Positions 34,517 to 45,400 of a DNA stretch of 64,000 nt are shown in pieces. The stretch comes from Cordia subcordata. Its lineage: Eukaryota; Streptophyta; Magnoliopsida; Boraginales; Cordiaceae. Positions within the stretch are counted from its first letter, which is position 1, and every line of letters begins with the position of its first letter. The stretch lies in assembly GCA_028554755.1 (NCBI GenBank), contig JAPTOF010000003.1:6409501-6473500 (forward strand), given 5' to 3'. Both the position numbers and the translations under genes were made by a program. The notes beneath the pieces are model-generated. The model had not been told where the DNA came from and made no database searches. It worked only from the letters and a program-made list of their open reading frames with translations.

Positions 34517-35864
34517 CCTTTATGCTCTAGTTTCTGTATTTAGTTTTGGTTGTAGAGGTGATAGAGTAGTCTGTTGTATCACTTCTTCAAGCCTATGGCC
34601 TAGAGAGTTCCTCTTTTTTCAAGGGATCTTTAGACGATCCAAGTTCCAAACATCATGAACCTAGACTCTCTTTGAGTTGATAACTCTCATTGAACTCATT
34701 CTGTGTGGCATCATTCTCGTGTGATGTTGATTGCTAGTTACAGTTTGTGGTTCAAATCCTCAAGTGCATGCATCGGTCGTGGTTGGAGCTACCTTGGTGA
34801 CCTTGCATCTTAGGCTAGTGGTGTTCTTAATTGTTGGCTCTTGATCTAGCTCTAAAAGTAAATGGGAGTTTGATATGTTAACCTAAAATATCATCATATA
34901 ATTTTTTAAATATTATCAATTCTTTTAAAATGACATATTGTATTGGATTTATACTACATATATTGTGCAATGCATTGACTTTAATTGCAAAGCAATATAC
35001 ACTTCATCAAATGGATTAATGTCAAAATATATATATACAAATATATATATATATATGATATTATTAATGAACATGACAAGTAAAGTGATGAAGAAAATCT
35101 ATATAAGAACTACAAGGATATAATTAATATATCAAAAAGTACAGTCATAATAAATTCTTCCTTTTACATGCATGTTACAAAAATATTTAGAAGGGCATGA
35201 AATGTTATCAAATACAAGTTAGAGTTATATATAGAATTTATTAGTTTGGAATGTAATTTTTGAATTTTAAAACAAGTTGTCATCTTTTTTTGATTTACTA
35301 ATAAACTTAGTTGATAAATATTCTCGATGTTTTTAATTGTTAGTTAATCAAAATTATTTTATCAAATAATATTTTAATATTATTTAAAGTATAACAAGAT
35401 TTAAAACTGATAACAAAAATATACTAAAACCATGTGTAGTACGGGTGCAATTGTTAATAATTATACATGTGACAATATATTCGTATTTTGCATAAGAAAA
35501 TCATAACTTATTATGTAAGATATTGGCTATTTCTTTGAGATAAAATTCAAGGATTCTGAGATAGAATCCAGTAATTCTTAATTTGGTATTAATATTAGAC
35601 CCCTGATCTAATGTTATTCATCGTGTATATCTGTTCACCTGTGTGTCTATTCGTGTAATATCAGCCTCTCCGCTAGACCTGAATCCAATTTTTTTCATTA
35701 CATCCATCATGGTTATGTTATTCATTGTGCTATGTGAAACCCATCATCACTAATCTTTATCCAATTTCTAATCACTTTAAAACCATATCAAACCTGAGGA
35801 GATATTACTATATCCTTGTTTCATATGACCATGATTCTTTACAAAACACGTTCCAGTGAGGTCC
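34517..35864. other. AT-rich intergenic DNA
   Basis: No gene or complete element is recognised. There are TA-rich simple repeats near 35027-35056. Confidence 0.5.
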
Positions 35865-35869
35865 AAATT

Positions 35870-36201
35870 TGTTGGGGAAAAACATGCAAAAGGGAAGAAT
35901 ACGAGAAGAAATAACGGACACAAGAATTACGTGATTCGGCTTTAAAGCCTACGTCCACGGGCAGCAGAGAATAATTCTATTATTGATCACGAATGCTACA
36001 AGGCTCTCACTTTGGTTTCTCTCTCACACATAACATAATGAGTATTGCCACATATTTATAGTCCAAAGGTTTCCTAAACCTATTAAGCAGAAAAGGCAAC
36101 TAATTAATTATGTGCTACAAAAGGTAACAAGCTAATAAGGTAATATGCTAACAAGGAAATCTGTTATTCTTGTTGCCCAAGAATATAGGCCACATTCAAC
36201 A
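35870..36201 (-). repeat. 3' LTR of the full-length copia
   Basis: TG..CA bounded, 332 bp. Read on the minus strand, TATAAATATG near its start is a plausible promoter box (about 36063-36054 in the low copy). Confidence 0.93.
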
Positions 36202-36273
36202 AATCTCCACCTTGGCACGTATTCGCTCCAATCAATACACCATCACCCCTGCAGCCAATTGCCTCTTAAGAGC

Positions 36274-38280
36274 TCAATGCTCCGCACCGCAAATAGCAAC
36301 CAAGTCCAAGCAATGCTTAAACTTGTTGACTGGAACCACCTTAGTCATCATATCTGCTGGATTCTCATGGGTAGATATCTTTTGCACCGATATGATTCCT
36401 TGTGATACAACATCTCTAATAAAATGATATCTGATATCAATGTGTTTAGTCCTCTCATGATACATCTGATTCTTCGTCAAAATGGATTGTACTCTGGCTA
36501 TCACAAAAGATCGCATTTGTATCTTGTCATAAAGACAAGATCACGAACCAGGCCTTGTAACCACATGGCCTCCTTCACAGCTTCTATAATTGCCATGTAC
36601 TCCGCTTCAGTAGTCGACAATGCCACAGTAGACTGATATCGCTTTCCAACTGATAGTACATCCAGAGAGAGTAAACACGTAACCTGTCAGAGATATTCTC
36701 TTATCAAGGTCACCCGCAAAGTCTGAATCACAATAACCCACCAACCTCGCACAATCTCTAGTCATCTTGCTAAATAGCAATCCTATATTCGCAGTACCAC
36801 GCAAATATCTCATTATCCATTTCACCGCTTCCCAGTGTGTTTTCCCAGGTGATGCCATATACCTGCTCACAACACTAATTGCATGTGAAATATCAGGACG
36901 AGTGCACACCATAGCATACATCAAGCTACCAATAACACTCGAGTATAGAACATGAGACATATGCTCCACCTCCTCCTCAGTTTTAGGTGACAAATCTACA
37001 GACAACTTGAAATGAGCAGCAAGCGGCACACTCACAGGCTTAGCTTTAAGCATCCTAAAACGCTCCAGCACCTTCTCAATGTAACTTTGTTGAGACAAGA
37101 ATAGCTTCCCAGCGTTTCTATCTCTGTGAATCTCCATGCCAAGAATCTTCTTCGCTGCTCCAAGATCCTTCATCTCAAACTCATCACCTAGCTGCTTCTT
37201 TAATTCATCGATGGCAGACATGCTTCTAGCAGCAATAAGCATATCATCGACATACAACAACAAGTATATAAACGAACCATCTAGAAGCTTCTTGAGATAT
37301 ACACAGCTGTCGTAGGCACTCCTTGTGTATCCAGCACCTACCATGAATGTGTCAAATCTCTTGTACCATTGCCGAGGCGACTGCTTCAACCCATACAAGG
37401 ACTTTTTCAGTTTGTAAACATGGTTCTCCTTACCAGGAACTACATACCCCTCCGGTTGACTCATGTAAATTTGCTCTTCAAGATCACCGTGCAAAAACGC
37501 CGTTTTCACATCTAGTTGCTCAAGCTCTAAGTCATGAAGAGCAACCAAGGCAAGTAAAACCCTGATGGAAGTATGCTTCACAACCGGAGAGAACACTTCG
37601 TTGAAGTCAACACCCTCTCTTTGTGTATAGCCTTAAGCCACCAAACGTGCCTTCTATCGAGGACCCTCAATCTCTGGAGTACCTTCCTTTTTCTTATAAA
37701 CCCATTTGCAACCGACAACTCGCTATCCCTTAGGCAATTCAACAAGCTCCCATGTTTGATTCTTATGAAGAGACTCAATCTCCTCACTCATGGCACCCAC
37801 CCATTGAGCAGAATCTTTTCCAGATATGGCCTCTTTGTATGAATTCGGCTCATGTCCTTCAATTGTTTCGGCAACAGTCAAAGCATAAGCAACAAGATCA
37901 GCGTATCTGTACCTTGAAGGCTCTCTAATCTGTCTCCTTTCTCGCCTAGTGGCAATGTTGTACTTCTGTTGTTCATGCACATTTTGATCATGCACCTCAG
38001 TTGGTTGAATCGGCTGAATTTGACTTCTACTATTGCTAGATGGAACATTTGGAACATCAGCAAATACCTTCACCTGCTCTTTGACACCGTGGTCTAAACC
38101 AGCTACCGCTTTCTCCTTTTCTTGGTCTAATAAAGCAGACTCATTGAATATGACATCCCTGCTGATGAGAAAACCTGGAGACTTTAGATCTGTGCACCAC
38201 AACCTGTAACCTTTCCTCTCGGACGCATAGCCTAGAAATATGCATTTCTTTGCCCTCGGCTCTAACTTGCCATCCTTCAC
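36274..38280 (-). pseudogene. Copia integrase end, reverse transcriptase and RNase H (broken)
   Basis: The frame at 38280-37723 covers the integrase C-terminal part and the start of RT (W.GAMSEEIESLHKNQTW). The next at 37596-36607 carries the RT core: FSPVVKHTSIR, the KKSLYGLKQSPRQW block, the YVDD box at 37254-37243, then RNase H with LVGYCDSDFAGD. The last at 36516-36274 gives the [18 protein letters not shown]-terminus. At least two in-frame stops or shifts separate the three pieces (about 37640 and 36600). It is part of the 35870-41481 element. Confidence 0.92.
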
Positions 38281-38342
38281 GTGAGCTTTGGATGGACAAC
38301 CTATTCACCAAGAGTAGTCAGCAATATGCATTTCTAACTTGC

Positions 38343-39239
38343 CTAGAAATATGCAGGACAACCGAACACTCTCAATCGAGAGTAGTCAGCAGGCTTACTA
38401 GACCATAACTCAAAAGGAGTTTTCAATTCAATAGCTTTGGATGGAGACCTATTCACCAAGTAGCATGCCGTATTGACGGCTTCAGCCCAAAAGTCTTGAC
38501 TCAAATCAGATTGGGAGAGCATACAACGAGCTCTCTCCACTAGAGTTCTGTTCATGTGTTCTGCAACTCCATTCTATTGTGGTGTCCCTACACATGTGCG
38601 GTGTCTCACAATGCCATGTTTCCTGCAGAACTCATCAAACTCTTTATTGCAGTATTCCAACCCATTATCAGTCCTAAGACGTTTAATTTGTTTACCATTC
38701 TGCTTCTCAATCAACGACTTCCACTCGACAAATGTTGGAAACGCCTCATCTTTAGTTTTCAAGAAGTATACCCACACCATCCGAGAGTATGCACCAATGA
38801 AAGTGATGTAATAACTGGCACCTTTCTTGGAAGGAACTTTATTAAGACCCCAAAGATCAGAATAAATATAATCAAGTGTACCTTTGGTGTTCTCCTGCCC
38901 CTTGCTGAACTTCACCCTGGTTTGCTTTCCAAAGACACAATGCTCGCAGAATTCAAACTTTCTAGTTCTTTGTCCACAAAGCAAATCCCTCTTACTCAGC
39001 TCGGTCAGTCCCCTTTCGCTCATATGGCCCAACCTTTTGTGCCACAATTGCATAGTGTCATTATCACTCTCCTCGGATGTAACAGCTGCAACACCTGTAA
39101 CTGTACTACCTTGAAGGACATATAGGCCGCCAGTCAAGTTCCCTTTCAAGAGCACAATTGCACCTTTGGTCACCTTTAAGACACCATTCTCACTTCGGCA
39201 TTTGTCTCCATGAGAATCCAAATGCCCAAGAGAAATCAA
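38343..39239 (-). pseudogene. Copia gag-pre-integrase and integrase core (broken)
   Basis: The frame at 39239-38574 has the LWHKRLGHMSERGL pre-integrase block, the HH-CC zinc-binding set and the integrase catalytic core (DLWG.., TDNGLEYCN). A TAG replaces a Gln codon in the PQ*NG motif (about 38576). The frame at 38555-38343 continues NRTLVERARCML..FGCPAY. At about 38290-38345 a short insertion re-using nearby sequence breaks the chain before the AHVKDGKLEP segment. Confidence 0.9.
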
Positions 39240-39263
39240 GTTTTTCTTCAGCTCCGGTACATG

Positions 39264-40325
39264 TCAACACTCGAGAGATTTTGTAATACCATCAAACATC
39301 TTGATATTTACTATGCCCATTCCCTCCACCTTCAACGAAAGATGATTGCCTAAAAAGACTTTCCCTTGTCTTTTGGAATAAGAAGAGAACCAGTCGCGCC
39401 TAGGACACATATGGAATGTTGCACCAGTATCAAGAATCCATTGATTATGCCACTGTGATCCACTCACAGTCAAAACTTCCCCGGTACTACTCGAGTTATC
39501 TCTATCACTATCAGCACTCTTCACCACATTAGCTGAATTTTCCACATTTTTCTTTCCCTTTTTTAGTTTTGGACATTCTTTCTTAATGTGACCCTTTTCA
39601 CCACACTCGAAACAGCGTAGCTTCCTTGCTCTTGATTTTGACCTTGACTTACTTTTCTTTCTATTCGAAGATCCCCCTTTGTTCTCCGATCTCCCTCTAC
39701 TCACTAAACCTTCCCCATGAACTTCTTCCCTATGTCTCGGAATATGAGTTTGAAGATCCTTCGATTTTAATGAAGTAATCACATCTTCAAAGGTAATTTT
39801 ATCCCTTCCGTACAACATAGCGTCCACAAAGTTCATATATGAAGGCGGTAAGAAGCATAATACGATCATAGCTTGATCTTCGTCATCAATTTTAACACCC
39901 ACATCCTTCAAAGCAATAAAACAAGAGGTAAACTCAACAAGATGTTGTTTTAGTGACGTACCTTTTTTCATTCTAAGATGATACAATCGCTTCTTCAAGT
40001 AGAGGCGATTGGTGAGAGATTTAGATGCATACAATTCCACTAAAGTATTCCAAGCCTCAACTGCTGTCGTCTTCTCAGCAATCTCAAGCAATACTTCATT
40101 TGTCACATACATATGTATTGCACTCAAGGCTTTCGCTTCAAGTTCTTCTCTCACTGCTGGTTCCGTCTTTTCTGGGATCACTTCTTCAATGACTTTCCAA
40201 AGTCCTTGCATTGTCATAAATGCCTTGAATCTGATCCTCCAAAGACTGAAACTCATTCTCCCGTCAAACTTATCGATTTCAAACTTTTCACCTGTGGAAG
40301 ACATCTTCGTTTGCACAAAACTCAC
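39264..40325 (-). pseudogene. Copia gag and protease frame
   Basis: A 353-codon frame. The N-terminal DUF4219/UBN2-type gag (FDGRMSFSLWRIRFKAFM) is followed by a basic linker, the zinc knuckle CFECGEKGHIKKEC (39618-39577) and the aspartic protease motif WILDTGATFHMCP (near 39440-39420). It ends at an in-frame TGA near 39264, after which the pre-integrase frame continues. Gag would form the virus-like particle and protease would process the polyprotein in an intact element. Confidence 0.92.
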
Positions 40326-40400
40326 ACTTTAGGATGGAATTTGGCTCAATGGATCACAAAAACGAATTCAGCACGTCGAAAAACCTTAGGAACACCCCTG

Positions 40401-40607
40401 GTCAACTTTGGTCAATACCGGTCAAAGTCAACACCGTCCCTAAACACGTACTTCGGAGCAGAATCTGAAAAAACAGAGCCCAAAAAGGGACTCAGCACGT
40501 CAAAAAATGTGGGGTAAGGCTCTGGTCAAATCCGGTCAACCCTTGGTCAATGGTCAACAGTCAAAGCCAAACCCGGTCAACCCTGGTCAACGCTAGTCAA
40601 AGGTCAA
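40401..40607 (-). promoter_or_regulatory. Cluster of 13 TTGAC (W-box core) motifs in the copia leader
   Basis: GTCAA (TTGAC on the element's sense strand) occurs 13 times: 40401, 40411, 40421, 40427, four between about 40524 and 40557, then about 40560, 40576, 40586, 40596 and 40603. Many are TTGACC. W-box cores bind WRKY factors and are known in stress-induced promoters. Here they sit between the primer-binding site and gag, a transcribed region. Function is inference. Confidence 0.6.
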
Positions 40608-41149
40608 ATCAGTTTTTTTTTTTTTGTTTCAGGACTAAATTTAAGCCCAAATAAAAATTATTTTTTTATTCTTTTGGCCTAAACTAAGCCCAAACTCAAA
40701 AAAAAAATTTATTATTTTTCTGGCCTAGGACCCAAGCCCAACAAAAAATTAATTAACCCAAGACCCAAGACCTAGCCAAAATTGGACAAGGCCACTACCC
40801 AGGCCCGATCCAAATAAACCCAAAGACCCAAAGCCTACTAACCCTAGACCTGCTTTACAAACTTAAACCAATTTGCAAAAATTCCTGAATACCCAAAAAA
40901 CTAACCTCAAGAGCACGCAAACTCTATCTTCTTCGTTTCAAACCCAAACACGAACCACGACCCATCGACGCAAGCTTCCACTCCAGCCACCAACACTCAA
41001 CGTAGACAGCACCAGAGCACTCCTCGCCGAACAAAGACCTTTGTTTGGTTAGGCACCGTTTGGTTTGAGAAATTTTGGTTTCACAGTGAGTTTTGATTTT
41101 TCCTTTTTCCCTCAAGCAGCGGATTAATACCTAAGCTCTGATACCAGTT

Positions 41150-41481
41150 TGTTGGGGAAAAACATGCAAACGCAAAGAATACAAGAAGAAATAACGGACA
41201 CAAGAATTACGTGGTTCGGCTTTAAAGCCTACGTCCACGGACAGCAGAGAATAATTCTGTTATTGATCACGAATGCTACAAGGCTCTCACTTTGGTTTCT
41301 CTCTCACACATAACATAATGAGTATTGCCACATATTTATAGTGCAAAAGTTCCCTAAACCTATTAAGCAGAAAAGGCAACTAATTAATTATATGCTACAA
41401 AAGGTAACAAGCGAATAAAGTAATATGCTAACAAGAAAATCTGCTATTCTTGTTGCCTAAGAATACGGGCCACGTTCAACA
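41150..41481 (-). repeat. 5' LTR of the full-length copia
   Basis: 332 bp, partner of 35870-36201. It is followed, on the minus strand, by the initiator-Met primer-binding site. Confidence 0.93.
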
Positions 41482-41486
41482 AAATT

Positions 41487-42469
41487 CAAGTTCTTAACTC
41501 AGGAAACAGCAGATGCACAGAATGAGCTACGTTTGTATAGCACTATTTTTTGAGTTTTTTGGTCGATGGTGTAGCTTTACAATAATTACTTTCTTTTGGG
41601 ATGTATGAAAGTGTCATAAATGTGGACAGAAGAAAAAAAAGAAAAAGGAAAAAAGGAAAAGCAAGGAAAAGAGATAAAGAGCTCAAGAAAAAGAGAGGTT
41701 TTTCCACCGTGGACTTTTCTTTTCATTCTTTATTCCCACAATGTAAAACTACATTCACCTCAGCCTTCCAAATATAGCTTCTGCAGATTATTTATGCTTG
41801 TTTTCTGGGGGAACTGGGGGTGTTAAGCTCTTACTAGGCACTGCTGCTAAACGTGCAGAAAACACCACCCAAAACATTGCAAGAGAACCCATCGGGACTT
41901 AAGTGCCATCCCGAAGCTTTTGGTAAGTACCCTCCCAACCGTGGGTTTTGAGATACTGGTGGAGAAAACACAATAATATAAGTTAAAACTCGCTCTGCGA
42001 AGCGCAATTTTGGTCTAAACAACAGAGGCTGCTCGGGTTCCTTCTGCATATGCCTATCATATGTTACCAATTGCCGCTGAAAGCAGCAAAAAACACGTAT
42101 GGGCAAGTTAAATGTACATACAGACGTCCATATGCCTGTTCATAAGCCAACAATATGTGGTACTTCTATCACTTATCAGACATCCGATATAAGCACCACA
42201 ACATGAAGGAAATGGAAGGCACTCTCTTGCCTATCTTTCAAAATGTCATACTATTGTTCCTCAGTGTACATTATCCTAAAATTGCAATAGCGCAAATAGT
42301 TTCTGCTACATTTTTTTTGATCTGTTACAGTTTGTTCAAATCGTAGCACAGTAACATTGCGGTATTCTTACACTTTCACCTATTCTATTCTTGATAACAC
42401 AAAAGTGATCTGCAAGATTCTTTTTTTGTATGTACATCCAATATGTACTGTTACACCAAATATCTCAAA
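41487..42469. other. Intergenic DNA and probable SIG1 3' end region
   Basis: No gene is supported. The stretch nearest 42470 should hold the 3'UTR of the minus-strand sigma factor gene. An open frame at 41834-42106 (minus) resembles no family I recognise. Confidence 0.5.
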
Positions 42470-45400
42470 TCAATGTTTAACTAGCATGGCCTCTAGCCTT
42501 CTTTTCCTTGCAGCAATTTTTAGTTTCTCAAGTGCAACAAGTCCAACTTGCCTGACTCTCTCCCTGGACAAACCTATCCTGAAAATTTAGAAAGAGAATT
42601 GTGACTTAGAAGAAGCAGTCAGAGAGAAGGATAAACATATCTCAAGTAAATAACTTTTTGCAATTTCATAGCCAAAGAAAGAATGATCAGGGGATGGACA
42701 AATGGGTTTCGACTGATAAGTAAAACAGCAGTTTGACCTCTAAGGTAGAATATGGAAGCCATAACCATTAAGATGAGATGCGATGGAATGTGAAATTATT
42801 GCTTCAGAAGGTATACATGACAAAATTGACAGTACAACTTCTCGGAATCAGTTTCACATCATGAAGTTATCCTGTAACTATAATTTTCAAACTTAAATGT
42901 GCCCATAAACAGGGAAATATTGCAAGTACTTTAATTTCTCACCTTCTGCTGATATCTTCCCAGGTTAGACATTCATTATCCAAACCATAGTAAAGGCGGA
43001 TAATGTCTCTTTCCCGTTCCCCCAGCGTGGAATTAATGAGATTATTTACTTCAGCCTGCCAAATGAGTTACAGAGTCGACTTAATATTCCTTGACTAACA
43101 TGCTTAAGTTAGCTAAAGAAACCATTGTCTCAGTATCAATTGACCCACAACAGACATAGACATTGTTGAAATAGGATCACTGCAGAGACAAGTGCCTATA
43201 ATTGCGTTATTGCATGAGTGCACAATTTGAGTCTGAGGTATGGTGGCCTGACAGGTCAGCCAACCATTTATCTAGCCATATGTGTAAAAGGACCTAAGCT
43301 GACACTTAAAATGAATCCAGTACATTTATAAGAGATTGTCCCAATCATTATGATTTGTTTATTGTTGTCATACAAAGTAGATGTTGTGAAGAATTCTGGG
43401 GTACTATCCTAAAAACCAATTGGTCAATTGGAGGAGCAGCCCAGGATCTTATTAAGTGGTCTTAGACTTTGTAATTTTTCCATGTGGGAGGAAATACTCT
43501 AACACTTAGACTTTGTAATTTTTCCATGTGGGAGGAAATACTCTAACAGATGTAAAGGAACTAAGCAAACTCTCTTATTTACTTGAGCATCACATAAATC
43601 TCCAGTCCTTTGAGACCAACAGAATTCCAGGTAACACTGCTCAAGCATCAACAAAGAGGACCAACCTTAAGGGGAAAAGCAGAAAAAGAATGCTATAAGA
43701 GATGACTAGATGAAGCAAGCCACATGTAAAAGATTGTTGCCTTCAAATGCCTTGGCCTTAGCATAAAAATCTACAATGTTAAGGCATAGACCTGGATGCC
43801 AGTGGCAAGAGCTTTAATCCTTTGGACATTAGACACAGTTTTGGAAGAAGAATCCACATCTTGTATCTCTCTTGTAGCTCAAATAAGAAGGGAAACTCCA
43901 TCGAGAAACATAATTATTTTTTTAAAATAACAGAATCATGGCGTGTACAGTGTTCTTACCATACAAAAAGGAAATGAGGATAACTGAGTTTTATACTTAA
44001 ACAAATCTAGTGAAATTTGCTTATTCAAAGTTACCTTGAGTGCCCATCCATCAACTCCATGCCAGGGGTTATTCTCTAAATGATTATCTGCAATATACTG
44101 CACGAAAAAGATACGTACTGATGCTAAGAGAAAAACATTACCATCATAAAGAAGGAAAAAAGATCTGCAAGCTATAAAGACTTACACTATGAAGTGTTTC
44201 CCCTGGTAGACCATTTAAGGAAGGAAACGCCTCCCTGTCCAGTGAGAACACCTTGCTGATTGCCTGACAGAATGAATATTTTTTATTTTTTTATCAGCTC
44301 CAAGAAAGAAATGGTATTTTGAACTATGGTTCACATCCCAGCATATACATACCTCAGTAGCATTTCTGACTTTCTTCTGCGACATGTTTAGACTTTCTGC
44401 AATCCTCTGAAGTGTCATGAGTAATAGTAGTCAGTCAAACTTGAAGAGTCGTAAATGAGAGCATGAATAGCAATAATTACAAGACTTCTTAACTGTGGCA
44501 TTTAGAAGGTTAAATGGGCTAAGATTACATAGAGAGTATTGAATTGCTGTCACTTAATTGTACAGAATTTGATTGAACTTACATCAACTGATGGCGTTAC
44601 TCCTTTCTCTTCTAGCTTGATTTTTGCATTCCGTATCAAACTCAGTCTTTCATGCATATGAGTAGGCAATCTTAAGGTTCTTGAGTTCTCAACTAGAGCT
44701 CTTGAAACACCCTGCAAAATGTGTTACGAATAAGTAAGATATTCTAATGAGATTATATAATTGCAAGAAGCATCAAAGTTTTCAGTAAGGAGAAAAAATA
44801 ATCACTGAAGAGAAGGAAAAGATTAGGGGAAAGTAGCTAGTATTTTGTAACAACTCTCCAATACATCATCTTTAAAACTTGATACTACAAGCCAGAGCAG
44901 CAATATATCACGTCTTATCAAATAATCCACACCATTTTATATAATTTCACGAAAACACTATCGCTCCATCAGCCAGTAATCATTTTGCTGCTTCATTGCG
45001 TAACAACATGGCAGATTTTACCTTACAGAAAAATAATGCTCATAGAAATAAATAAGAATGACGGATGTTTAGCACTCAAAGGCTCAAGCTTTAGTTAATT
45101 CTACTGTTTCATCGCCTTAAGAAGCCTTAAACGAGTCAAACTACCAAGAGATGTAAATGTAGAACTAAATTTGTAATTATTTCTTCCAAATAATCTCAAT
45201 AATTAAGCCTTGTAAGTGCAACTTATTGTACCAACCAACAGAACTCTGTACTTAGCAGCACAAAGTGGACCTTCTTACATCAGAGGCCTTATTCTGCTGT
45301 TCTCTCTAGTTTTAATAATGAAACAATAGATTGAAAATCTGAAAGTGTTTCTCGAAAACAAGGACCAGGAGGCATCTACAGCGGATGTAGACACTGCCAG

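Larger units (their letters stand above)
35870..41481 (-). mobile_element. Full-length Tnt1/Tork-like Ty1/copia retrotransposon (5.6 kb)
   Basis: LTRs of 332 bp lie at 35870-36201 and 41150-41481. By hand they differ at about 19 positions, roughly 94 percent identity. The flanks hold a perfect 5-bp duplication AAATT (35865-35869, 41482-41486). On the minus strand the 5' LTR is followed by a TGGTATCAGAGC primer-binding site (about 41146-41135), the complement of initiator-Met tRNA, and the 3' LTR is preceded by the purine tract AAGGTGGAGAT. Domain order is gag, protease, integrase, RT, RNase H, as in copia. Several stops and small rearrangements make this copy non-autonomous. Confidence 0.95.

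Noticed and set aside
35025..35056. Possible CRISPR-like or satellite spacing in AT repeats
   Set aside because: Simple TA microsatellite only; no regular spacers anywhere in the window.
38556..39125. 189-codon plus-strand frame
   Set aside because: Antisense shadow of the copia integrase.
40113..40517. 134-codon plus-strand frame
   Set aside because: Antisense to copia gag and its leader; no homology recognised.
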